From: Alphaproteobacteria bacterium
Lineage (GTDB): Bacteria > Pseudomonadota > Alphaproteobacteria > Rickettsiales > UBA6187
DNA: 11,783 nucleotides
Reading direction: 5' to 3'
NCBI GenBank assembly: GCA_024280585.1
Contig: JAJRPW010000140.1
Location: forward strand, 1-11,783
Positions 1-6,260 of the stretch are shown one piece after another. Made by a program: the position numbers and the translations under genes. Every line of letters begins with the position of its first letter. Position 1 is the first letter of the stretch. The notes beneath the pieces were generated by a model, which searched no databases, was not told where the DNA came from, and worked only from the letters and a program-made list of their open reading frames with translations.

Positions 1-758
1 AGACAATACATCACTGCTTCGCCGGATTTTACCGCATATTCGTAACGATTTTCATAAGGAGCAGGCGCGCCAGCTGACCCCGGCAAAGCAAGCCCGATTG
101 CCTCTGACACGCAAGCCATTGTATTTGCTGTATATTGCCCACCACAAGCACCAGCTGACGGACAAGCAACTTTGGTAAGCGCACGCAAATCATCTGTCGT
201 CATCTGGCCGGCATCCACTTTGCCCACCGCCTCAAATACATCAATAATAGTCACATCTTTATCGTGAAATTTCCCTGGCAAAATCGACCCGCCATACATA
301 AAAACCGACGGCACATTAAGCCGAACCATCGCCATCATAAGCCCAGGCAGGGATTTATCACATCCGGCAAGACCAACAATCGCATCATAACAATGGCCGC
401 GCACCGATAGTTCGACCGAATCAGCAATAACTTCACGCGATACCAACGAGGATTTCATGCCCTGATGTCCCATTGCTATGCCATCCGTCACCGTTATTGT
501 CGACACACCAAACGGAGTTCCTCCAGCATTTTTAACGCCTTCCTTGGCAAATTTAGCTTGTTTTGGCAGGTCAATATTGCACGGAGCCGACTCATTCCCA
601 GTATCCACCACACAAACAAACGGCAAATCCAAGGCACCTCCCTCCCCCATTCCCTCAGGAAATGCGTCGGTTTTAAGATTCTCAAGCATAGTACGCCGCC
701 CTTCACAGCCATGAAGCTGCGTTATAAAACGGCTCGGTAAGTTAGATTTATTAGTCAT
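1..758 (-). CDS. ilvD: Dihydroxy-acid dehydratase, N-terminal part (runs off the left edge)
   Basis: IlvD dehydrates 2,3-dihydroxy-isovalerate and 2,3-dihydroxy-3-methylvalerate to the 2-keto acids in valine, isoleucine and leucine synthesis, in the cytoplasm. The 252 codons present are open without a frameshift; the usual length is about 560-610 residues. The three cluster cysteines are visible: Cys60 (SAPCNI), Cys133 (LAGCDKSLPG) and Cys207 (GACGGQYTANTMA). TDGIAMGHQGM (91-101) carries a metal-binding Asp, and Lys135 matches the lysine that is carbamoylated in the family. The GCDKSLPG and GACGGQYTANTM forms resemble the mycobacterial/plant-type enzymes, which use a [2Fe-2S] cluster, more than E. 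coli IlvD; that cluster assignment is inference. The ATG at 758-756 is preceded by AAAGGGG at a slightly long spacing. It follows the ankyrin gene on the same strand but has a candidate promoter and structured leader of its own. Confidence 0.97.
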   Translation of the reverse strand, partial: MTNKSNLPSRFITQLHGCEGRRTMLENLKTDAFPEGMGEGGALDLPFVCVVDTGNESAPCNIDLPKQAKFAKEGVKNAGGTPFGVSTITVTDGIAMGHQGMKSSLVSREVIADSVELSVRGHCYDAIVGLAGCDKSLPGLMMAMVRLNVPSVFMYGGSILPGKFHDKDVTIIDVFEAVGKVDAGQMTTDDLRALTKVACPSAGACGGQYTANTMACVSEAIGLALPGSAGAPAPYENRYEYAVKSGEAVMYC

Positions 759-777
759 TTATAGTATTTCCCCTTTA

Positions 778-867
778 TTTTTGAGTTAGGTTATCCATCG
801 GTCTCATAAAATCCACCCATGTTTAATAGGCTAAAATTTTATTAGCCTCTAACGCCTGACTCAAAAA
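778..867. repeat. Nested inverted repeats in the ilvD leader
   Basis: The outer arms are 778-790 (TTTTTGAGTTAGG) and 855-867 (CCTGACTCAAAAA), which match at 12 of 13 positions. Inside them is a perfect 7-bp stem, AGGCTAA (828-834) and TTAGCCT (842-848), with a 7-nt loop. The whole could be a structured 5' untranslated region of ilvD, a transcript-end or processing structure of the upstream ankyrin gene, or a decayed small palindromic insertion. No T-run follows the inner hairpin on either strand, so a simple Rho-independent terminator is unlikely. Confidence 0.6.
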
Positions 868-914
868 TCAAGTTTAAACACTATATTTGCCCAGTCAGAA
901 ATTTTTATGAAGGT

Positions 915-943
915 TTTATATAGCAAAAAATCGCGAAATGCAA
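915..943 (-). promoter_or_regulatory. Candidate sigma-70 promoter of ilvD
   Basis: Read on the minus strand, TTGCAT (943-938), 17 nt, then TATAAA (920-915). The -10 box matches 5 of 6 consensus bases and the -35 box about half. It lies directly after the stop codon of the ankyrin gene. It would start transcription near 908, giving ilvD a leader of about 150 nt that contains the nested inverted repeats. It is a visual call only. Confidence 0.45.
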
Positions 944-947
944 AAAA

Positions 948-2576
948 TTAATTCGCCGGTTTTTTAATCGGTTTTGGAGCATCGGCCATAGCTTGATCAT
1001 GCTTTTTATAGCGGCCAGTTTTACGAATTTTGGCTAATTTTTGTATCATCATATTACGCCTTATATCCTCAGATTCGATAAGTTGCGCAACACCAACATA
1101 CCCTTTTAAAGACGCAATTGCTGACGATTTATTACCAAAACGATCTCTTTTTGCCGTATCCGCCCCCGCACGCAGAAGAATATTTGATATATCACCGCGC
1201 CCCGTTGCCGCAGAAAGCATCAATGGCGTGTAACCTTCAAAATTCCGTATTTCCGTATTAGCACCAGACTTCAAAAGCAAATATGATGATTTTGTGTCAT
1301 TGTTCCTTATCGCCACATGCAGAGCCGTATCTCCACTCCTCATTCTATGATTAATTTTTGCTCCTTTATCCAGCATGATTTTTAAAATATTATAGGATTT
1401 TGCATTAACTGCCGCTATTAGTGCAGTTTCACCATTAGATTTCAGCTCCTGATCCGGGCTCGCGCCCCAACGCAGCAAAGTTTTAACAAGGGCATAATCA
1501 TCCTTTTTTGTTGCGATATATAACGGGAAAAGCCCGGAATTATTCTGCACATTCGTTCCGCTACCAAGGCCAAGTAATGACGTCACAGACTGCAAATTAC
1601 CGCTGATAGTAGCATATAATAAGGCAGTATTTCCCTCCCGATCACGAATTTCAGTATCCTTAAAATAGTCAAGCATAGCCCGCATTACATCAAGGTCACC
1701 AGTTGCCACGCTATTGAAAAGTAACTTTTTATACTCATCTATATAAACCACTTTTGGTAAATGTTGATTCTGCTTCGAATATTGTTTTTTATTAATAGAT
1801 TTCGGCAGTCTTTGCGTTTTATAATTAAGCATCGGTTTTTTCTGTGGTTCTGGCTTACCAATTTTTTCTATGGATCTCCCCGTTTCAACCTCCTCCAAAG
1901 AATCAGGAAACTCTTGTTTATCATCATTACTTCCAGATTCTTCTGGAGTTTTATTCTTATTTTTAAAATAATTTTTTCTAACCTGCTCCCAATATAAAGC
2001 CTCTTTTGCTTTCTTTTTCTTTTTAAGTAAGATTTGTTTATCCGCCCGTTGCTGAAAAATTTTATCAAAAATGCTTTCCTCATCATCATCGTCACCAAAA
2101 CCATCTACCTCACCAAAGGAAAATTCATCATCTAAATTCTCAACTTTTTCTTTCGGCTCGTCACCATCTTTTTCCACCGCTTCAATCTCGTTGGCCGCCT
2201 GCTCAGTTTCCACTCTTATTTTTTGATTTGCATCTAACGATGCTTTTTTTATTACATCGACAATTTCATCCTCACCTATATCATACAAACTAGAATTTTC
2301 TGGATACGTCGTTGCATAATTTTCTCCATCAGAAAAATTGGCTGGAGCATTTTTTACCGCCTTTTCTTCATATGTTTTTATAAATTCAGATGATACAAGA
2401 TAGGCTTTTCTAACCACATTATCAAAGCCGCCAATATTAATATTCTGGTATAAATTATCAGATTGTTCGTATTCCTGGGCAAAAGAACCGCTAAAGCATA
2501 CAAAATAAATTATACACATAAGCAAAAGCCTAGAAAATTTTCCTAATACAGGCATAGCACAAAGCCTAATCATCAT
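948..2576 (-). CDS. Secreted ankyrin-repeat protein with charged N-terminal region
   Basis: This 542-residue protein has no recognised orthologue name. Residues 1-33 look like a signal peptide (LLLMCIIYFVCF core, SFA before Gln34), so it should be exported to the periplasm or beyond. Residues 34-270 are polar and highly charged, with an acidic patch at 148-168, a lysine run near 185-189 and a Lys/Gln-rich stretch up to 275. Residues 280-503 hold about seven ankyrin repeats; the clearest are GNTALLYATISGN, GETALIAAVNAKS, GDTALHVAIRNND and GYTPLMLSAATGR. The tail after 505 is basic. Ankyrin repeats bind proteins, but no partner can be read from the sequence. The ATG at 2576 overlaps the popZ stop codon (ATGATGATTAG), which suggests translational coupling. 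A second start at Met8 is possible and would keep the signal peptide. It occupies the place where valS often follows popZ. Confidence 0.9.
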   Translation of the reverse strand: MMIRLCAMPVLGKFSRLLLMCIIYFVCFSGSFAQEYEQSDNLYQNINIGGFDNVVRKAYLVSSEFIKTYEEKAVKNAPANFSDGENYATTYPENSSLYDIGEDEIVDVIKKASLDANQKIRVETEQAANEIEAVEKDGDEPKEKVENLDDEFSFGEVDGFGDDDDEESIFDKIFQQRADKQILLKKKKKAKEALYWEQVRKNYFKNKNKTPEESGSNDDKQEFPDSLEEVETGRSIEKIGKPEPQKKPMLNYKTQRLPKSINKKQYSKQNQHLPKVVYIDEYKKLLFNSVATGDLDVMRAMLDYFKDTEIRDREGNTALLYATISGNLQSVTSLLGLGSGTNVQNNSGLFPLYIATKKDDYALVKTLLRWGASPDQELKSNGETALIAAVNAKSYNILKIMLDKGAKINHRMRSGDTALHVAIRNNDTKSSYLLLKSGANTEIRNFEGYTPLMLSAATGRGDISNILLRAGADTAKRDRFGNKSSAIASLKGYVGVAQLIESEDIRRNMMIQKLAKIRKTGRYKKHDQAMADAPKPIKKPAN

Positions 2577-3399
2577 CTTGTGGAATTAGTTTTTTAATCT
2601 CTTTTGCTACAAGTTGATTAACAATTGTAGGCAGATTTTGATTCAACCAATCAGCAAGAAATGGTTTTATAGCTTCTATAACCAGATCTTCAAGAGTAGT
2701 TCCACCCCTGCTACCCGGAGAATCAACCGCCGCTTTTGGCAAGTTATCCACAAGCGTTTTTAAAGAATCCGCCGCCGCCGCCGCACTTTTCTCATTTAAC
2801 AGCCGCTCTTTTTCCGCTTCAGATACGTCCTCTTTTGCATCCGCGCTCACCTCCGCCTCAGCAGTTTCAGCTGGCGCAGCCTCTAGAGTTTCTTCATCCG
2901 CTGTTTTTTCATCAGCCGCCGGTGCTTCTTCCGCCTTCACCTCTTCTTCAACCTTAGCTTCCTCAGCTTTAGCCTCTTTAGGAGCATCATCCTTAGGCTC
3001 CTCAGCCAAAGCCTCATCAATATTATCAAGGACGGATTTTTCTTCTTCTGCAGGCTTTTCGCCTCCCCCCTCTGGCTCTTCAGCTTTTGCTTCCGCCACT
3101 TGCACCTTCGCTTCTTCCGCCTTAAGCTCCTCACCTTCAGGCTTCTTTTCTTCTTCTACGCTAGGTTCTTCTTCTGCCATTTCAGTCAACTCCAATATAT
3201 CATCATCATCGTCGTCAGATTCAGAGGAACTTTTAGCAGCTCCACCTTCTCCACCGTCAGCCCCTTCTTCACCAGATATAACCCCTCGTATCGATTTAAG
3301 AATTTCTTCCATCGACGGGGATTCTTCCTCACCACCTGATTCACCTTCACCTTTGGCTTGTTCTTTTTTTCCTTCTTCTGCCTTCTCTTCCTCTGCCAT
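2566..3399 (-). CDS. popZ: PopZ-family polar organising protein (DUF2497)
   Basis: PopZ self-assembles into a polymeric microdomain at the cell pole of alphaproteobacteria, where it tethers the chromosome origin through ParB and recruits regulators. The 277-residue protein has the family's three-part plan. There is a short N-terminal helix with SMEEILKSIRGVIS (29-42) and then a long acidic disordered linker (about 43-205, Glu/Ala/Lys-rich, six Asp in a row at 63-68 followed by ILELTE). The C-terminal oligomerisation region (about 233-273) reads TTLEDLVIEAIKPFLADWLN and then QNLPTIVNQLVAKEIKKLI. The linker is longer and richer in Glu-Ala-Lys than the Pro-rich linker of Caulobacter PopZ. It follows tolC by 63 nt, and its stop overlaps the start of the ankyrin gene. 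No strong Shine-Dalgarno sequence is visible before the ATG. The family assignment is firm; the polar role is inferred from the family. Confidence 0.93.
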   Translation of the reverse strand: MAEEEKAEEGKKEQAKGEGESGGEEESPSMEEILKSIRGVISGEEGADGGEGGAAKSSSESDDDDDDILELTEMAEEEPSVEEEKKPEGEELKAEEAKVQVAEAKAEEPEGGGEKPAEEEKSVLDNIDEALAEEPKDDAPKEAKAEEAKVEEEVKAEEAPAADEKTADEETLEAAPAETAEAEVSADAKEDVSEAEKERLLNEKSAAAAADSLKTLVDNLPKAAVDSPGSRGGTTLEDLVIEAIKPFLADWLNQNLPTIVNQLVAKEIKKLIPQDDD

Positions 3400-3462
3400 A
3401 ACTCACAACTTTAATTAAATAAAAACAGGCATCCACGAAACCATACTATCCAAGTATGAAAA

Positions 3463-4788
3463 TTAAAAACCAATAATTTTATGTTTTACTTTATTATAGT
3501 TCTTTTTAGGATCATATATTTTTACATCAAGCCCTAATTCCTTTGAGTTTAGCCTGCCAATCTGAGCCAAAAGTGTATATGAACTAACGATTTCATCCCT
3601 CCTCGAGCGCACCAGATTAGCTTTTGCCTCAAATAAATCCTGCTCTGCATCTAATACATCAAGCGTTGTTCTCGCTCCAACTTTAGCTTCTTGCTCGGTT
3701 CCCTCCAAAGCAACGCCAAAGGCACTAACTGTAGATAGATTCGACTCTATCGAAGAATTTGCGACCTGATAATCATTATAAGCACTTATAACCGCATCTC
3801 TTGCTATATTTTCCTGATCCACCAGACTATATCTTATTTTATCAGCTTCATGCTTGGCTTTTCTAACCCGCGAATAGGTTATGCCAGAATTATACAAAGG
3901 CACGCTAACCTGCACTCCAAACGATTCAGATTCAATATCCGAGCTGGAAAATAGCGCCCCTTTTTGCTTTTGTTTACTTGCAGTTAAGTCAACCTGAGGC
4001 AAAAGACCAGCCTTTTGAGCAGTAACAGCCCGCTCCGACGCAGCTAAATTATGCCTGTAAACTTCGACTTGTGGATTATTATTCAAAGCCAAATCAATCA
4101 TACTCTCCAGGGAAGCCTTTATTACTATAGGATTTTCAGGAATTGCAACATCCCTCGCCTCAATTCCCACAACTTTTTTATAAGCTGATTTTGAGGATTC
4201 CAGCTTCCCTTTAGAAGCAATTCGTTCCGATACAGCTTTTGCCAAATTAGCTTCTGACTGAGCTACATCGGTTCTGGTAACCTCGCCCAAAGAAAAACGT
4301 TCTTTTGTCACCTCAAGATGACTCTCCAAAACCTTAACATTATTTTTACTCAGTTCCAAAACTTCCTGATCCCGAACAATGTCCATATAAGCAGTCACAG
4401 CTTCCAGTAAAATTTCTTGCTCAGAATTTTTAAGCTCAGCCCTGGCCGACATTATAATACTCTTAGCTTGCTTCATTTCCGACACAGTCTTTCCGCCACG
4501 AAACAAAGGCTGGGTTATGGTAAAATCCTTATTTTCTGTAGTCGTATCAGTTGTGATGACGCCTATTGCCGTGTCCCTTTTCCCACGATCATACCTCGCA
4601 GAAATATTAGGCAACCAACCAGATATAGCAGCAAAAGCATTTTCATCAACCGCACGCAGATTCTTCCGCGCAGACTCCAGCGATGGATTAGTACTATAGG
4701 CCAACTCCAAAGCCTGATTTAAAGTTTCCGCATTCACATTCGATGACTGCAAAATAACAAACCCAATAACCATTAACTTTTTCAGCAT
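3463..4788 (-). CDS. tolC: TolC-family outer-membrane efflux/secretion channel
   Basis: TolC proteins form trimeric outer-membrane barrels with a periplasmic helical tunnel, serving type I secretion or multidrug efflux pumps. The 441-residue product starts with a signal peptide (MLKKLMVIGFVILQSSNVNA, cleavage before Glu21). It then shows the internally duplicated OEP pattern: ALELAYSTNPSLESARKNL near 26 and MIDLALNNNPQVEVYRHNL near 230. Membrane-strand motifs are TITQPLFRGGKT (about 90-101) and VSVPLYNSGITYSR (about 294-307), and GARTTLDVLDAEQDL (371-385) is typical of the family. The frame also opens at an ATG at 4863, but that would overlap the methyltransferase by 71 nt and bury the signal peptide. 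The ATG at 4788 has AAAGGA seven nt upstream and lies 4 nt after the methyltransferase stop. No ABC transporter or membrane-fusion gene is in the window, so its pump is unknown. Confidence 0.95.
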   Translation of the reverse strand: MLKKLMVIGFVILQSSNVNAETLNQALELAYSTNPSLESARKNLRAVDENAFAAISGWLPNISARYDRGKRDTAIGVITTDTTTENKDFTITQPLFRGGKTVSEMKQAKSIIMSARAELKNSEQEILLEAVTAYMDIVRDQEVLELSKNNVKVLESHLEVTKERFSLGEVTRTDVAQSEANLAKAVSERIASKGKLESSKSAYKKVVGIEARDVAIPENPIVIKASLESMIDLALNNNPQVEVYRHNLAASERAVTAQKAGLLPQVDLTASKQKQKGALFSSSDIESESFGVQVSVPLYNSGITYSRVRKAKHEADKIRYSLVDQENIARDAVISAYNDYQVANSSIESNLSTVSAFGVALEGTEQEAKVGARTTLDVLDAEQDLFEAKANLVRSRRDEIVSSYTLLAQIGRLNSKELGLDVKIYDPKKNYNKVKHKIIGF

Positions 4789-4792
4789 AAAA

Positions 4793-5434
4793 TCATCCTT
4801 TTTCAAACCCCGGCAAAACAGAAAAAACGGCATCGAATAAATATTCAGTTCCCATTTTATCACCTATTTTTTTCGCCACAATAACATTTCCAGTATAATC
4901 AGAATCTTTCATTATAGCAATAATGCTACCATTACCTGCTAATTGCTCCACCAAGGGTTGCGGAATTTCTTCAATAGCCCCGTTGATAAATATTACATCA
5001 TAAGGCGCGCCCTCAGGGTGACCTGCAGGAAGTTTTCCACCTATGACAATAACATTATCATAACCCAGCCTATTTAATGCTAAATTTGCCTTAGATGCAA
5101 GAGCTGAATCACACTCAGTTGCCACAACTTTCTTGGCAATTTTAGAGAATACCGCCGAAGAATAGCCATATCCACAACCAACATCTAATATTTTCGTATC
5201 CTTATTTATTTTTGCCAACTGTAGCATTTTTGCAAATAGCAATGGTGGCAAAAAATATCGCCCCTCGGCAAGCTCAATATTCTCATCGGTATAAGCTATT
5301 GCACTCAACCGCTCCGGCACAAACAAATGCCGCGGGGTCTCAAACAACACCGTCACCATTGCCTCTTGCGAAACATTTCCAGGTAAAATCTGATTTTTTA
5401 CCATATTAATACGAGCTAAACCATAATTATCCAT
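4793..5434 (-). CDS. pcm: Protein-L-isoaspartate O-methyltransferase family protein, divergent active site
   Basis: The 213 residues match the Pcm/PIMT family, whose classical members use S-adenosylmethionine to methylate isoaspartyl residues in damaged proteins. Seen here are the family opening (MVKNQILPGNV, 11-21), PRHLFVP (34-40), the SAM-binding loop ILDVGCGYGYSS (82-93) and the acidic end of motif II (ATECD, 105-109). The substrate-site motif normally written GQTISQP reads GRYFLPP (58-64). The motif GTGSGYQ reads GCGYGYS (86-92), and TAAPPEIP reads NGAIEEIP (151-158). The protein therefore belongs to the tolC-linked alphaproteobacterial branch, and repair activity cannot be assumed. A good ribosome site (AGGAAAGG) precedes the ATG. 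It is the first gene of the probable pcm-tolC-popZ-ankyrin unit; its promoter lies in 5435-5550 but is not clear. Confidence 0.9.
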   Translation of the reverse strand: MDNYGLARINMVKNQILPGNVSQEAMVTVLFETPRHLFVPERLSAIAYTDENIELAEGRYFLPPLLFAKMLQLAKINKDTKILDVGCGYGYSSAVFSKIAKKVVATECDSALASKANLALNRLGYDNVIVIGGKLPAGHPEGAPYDVIFINGAIEEIPQPLVEQLAGNGSIIAIMKDSDYTGNVIVAKKIGDKMGTEYLFDAVFSVLPGFEKG

Positions 5435-5518
5435 TATTTTGCCTTTCCTACAACCCGTTACCTATTAGACACTGTTAGCTGCCAACAACTATACATATTT
5501 CACTCATAACAAGGAACG

Positions 5519-5580
5519 TTTTTTTTATTTTATTTCAAGATTTTTTTTATAGTTGCTAAAAAGCCATTTATTTGTATAAT
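5519..5580 (+). promoter_or_regulatory. Strong sigma-70-type promoter, probably the original tRNA-Cys promoter
   Basis: TTGCTA (5553-5558), a 16-nt spacer and a perfect TATAAT (5575-5580) read on the plus strand. The 30 bases upstream are A/T tracts (5519-5550), which resemble an UP element. The bases after the -10 box (GACCGAC) form a G+C-rich discriminator, as in stringently controlled stable-RNA promoters. Transcription should start near 5587. The only plus-strand gene it can serve at once is tRNA-Cys at 5764, from which it is now separated by a 140-bp inserted element. Confidence 0.65.
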
Positions 5581-5600
5581 GACCGACTCTATTTTAGATC

Positions 5601-5746
5601 TTAGGACTTACGCATGACGAGTATTTTTGAATTGTTTTTAGGCAAAAATGTTCTAAAAAGCGCAGTGTACACGAAGTACATGAGTATTTTTAGGTTATTT
5701 TTAACGACAAAACAAACAAAAAGACGACATCATGCGTAAGTCCTAA
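5601..5746. mobile_element. MITE-like element 1 with 17-bp perfect terminal inverted repeats
   Basis: TTAGGACTTACGCATGA at 5601-5617 is repeated exactly, inverted, at 5730-5746. If the outer TA (5602-5603 and 5744-5745) is the duplicated target, the element is 140 bp (5604-5743) with ends GGACTTACGCATGA. That TA target is typical of IS630/mariner and some IS5-type transposases. It has no coding capacity, so it would have to be mobilised in trans by a full-length relative. Inside are a direct repeat GAGTATTTTT (5619-5628 and 5682-5691) and a small hairpin TGTAC-ACGAA-GTACA (5666-5680). The parent family is not identified here. Confidence 0.8.
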
Positions 5747-5763
5747 TCTTATATTTTGAATCA

Positions 5764-5838
5764 GGCCGGATAGCAAAGTGGTAATGCCGGGGATTGCAAA
5801 TCCTCTATTCGTCGGTTCGATTCCGACTCCGGCCTCCA
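5764..5838 (+). tRNA. tRNA-Cys, anticodon GCA
   Basis: The acceptor arms GGCCGGA (5764-5770) and TCCGGCC (5828-5834) pair fully. The anticodon loop TTGCAAA sits on a five-pair stem (GGGGA with TCCTC, one G-T pair) and gives anticodon GCA. The T arm is GTCGG-TTCGATT-CCGAC. Discriminator T5835 is the U73 identity base of cysteine tRNAs, and CCA (5836-5838) is encoded. The gene follows the right end of MITE-like element 1 by 17 nt and is followed by eight T. A weak -10-like TATATT at 5750-5755 lies just upstream and could offer a replacement start, but its -35 region would fall inside the MITE end and is poor. Confidence 0.97.
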
Positions 5839-5846
5839 TTTTTTTT
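5839..5846 (+). terminator. T-run directly after tRNA-Cys
   Basis: Eight T follow the encoded CCA at once. With the preceding GC-rich T and acceptor arms this may end tRNA transcription, although there is no dedicated hairpin between the tRNA and the T-run. Confidence 0.45.
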
Positions 5847-6031
5847 GCAATATAGCAAAGAATAAATGGATAATAAATGTTTTTTATCAATAGACTTCAC
5901 CTACACTATTAAAGCTATACATCAAGAAGTGAAGCAAGTTTTCCACTTATTATTACTCTCAATTTGTTGCTTTTTGATAAGCCGTTTGATAGTATGCATT
6001 GTTAGGCTTAATTGATCATTGTTTAACGAGC
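5847..6031. other. Intergenic stretch between tRNA-Cys and MITE-like element 2
   Basis: AT-rich and without a credible open reading frame or RNA gene. Only short, probably chance inverted repeats are visible (for example AAGTG at 5927 and CACTT at 5944). No integrase gene or duplicated tRNA 3' end appears here, so there is no sign that the tRNA serves as an attachment site. The promoter of the downstream ankyrin-SPOR gene may lie here or beyond element 2; I see no convincing pair of boxes. Confidence 0.5.
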
Positions 6032-6190
6032 ACCCCATCTCACTTAAATGTATGGGTTATATAGAGGTTATTTTTGTTGCTGAATGTCATTACAAAGCAC
6101 TTACATGCCAACCCATATAAGGGTTTTGTAATAGACAGAACAGCGGCGAAAAGAAGTCTATAGAACACGTACATTTAAGTGAGATGGGGT
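6032..6190. mobile_element. MITE-like element 2 with 21-bp perfect terminal inverted repeats
   Basis: The 21 bases at 6032-6052 (beginning ACCCCATCTCACTTAAATG) occur exactly inverted at 6170-6190 (ending GTGAGATGGGGT). The 159-bp unit has no coding capacity. Further inverted pairs lie inside: TATGGGTT (6051-6058) with AACCCATA (6110-6117), and ATTACAAA (6089-6096) with TTTGTAAT (6125-6132). It could therefore fold into a branched structure. The ends are unrelated to those of element 1. No clear target-site duplication is visible, so insertion is inferred from the palindromic ends alone. It lies 70 bp before the preferred start of the ankyrin-SPOR gene, in its likely promoter or leader. Confidence 0.7.
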
Positions 6191-6260
6191 ACTAGGCCTA
6201 TTTTACCGAAACATCAACTTTTTCCAAGTTTTTGTTTTGGATTTTTTGCGTGACGACATA

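Noticed and set aside
790..822. Nine-codon frame MGGFYETDG on the minus strand in the ilvD leader, as an attenuator peptide
   Set aside because: It contains no leucine, isoleucine or valine and has no ribosome site, so a branched-chain attenuation peptide is not supported.
2736..3339. Several open frames opposite or out of frame with popZ
   Set aside because: They arise from the Glu/Ala/Lys-biased codons of the popZ linker. They show low-complexity Pro/Phe/Leu or Arg/Lys sequence and no start context.
3442..3458. Hairpin CATACT-ATCCA-AGTATG between tolC and popZ
   Set aside because: It has only six A/T-rich pairs and is not followed by a T-run on the minus strand, so it is not supported as a terminator.
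4789..4863. 25-residue N-terminal extension of TolC from ATG 4863
   Set aside because: It overlaps the methyltransferase gene by 71 nt and would place a polar stretch before the signal peptide. ATG 4788 has a good ribosome site.
5690..5890. Minus-strand open frame containing EAGVGIEPTNRGFAIPG
   Set aside because: It is the antisense reading of tRNA-Cys and the MITE end. This peptide pattern is a known false protein produced by translating across tRNA genes.
5764..6031. tRNA-Cys as an integration site of an island
   Set aside because: No duplicated tRNA 3' end, integrase gene or composition break is visible downstream within the window.
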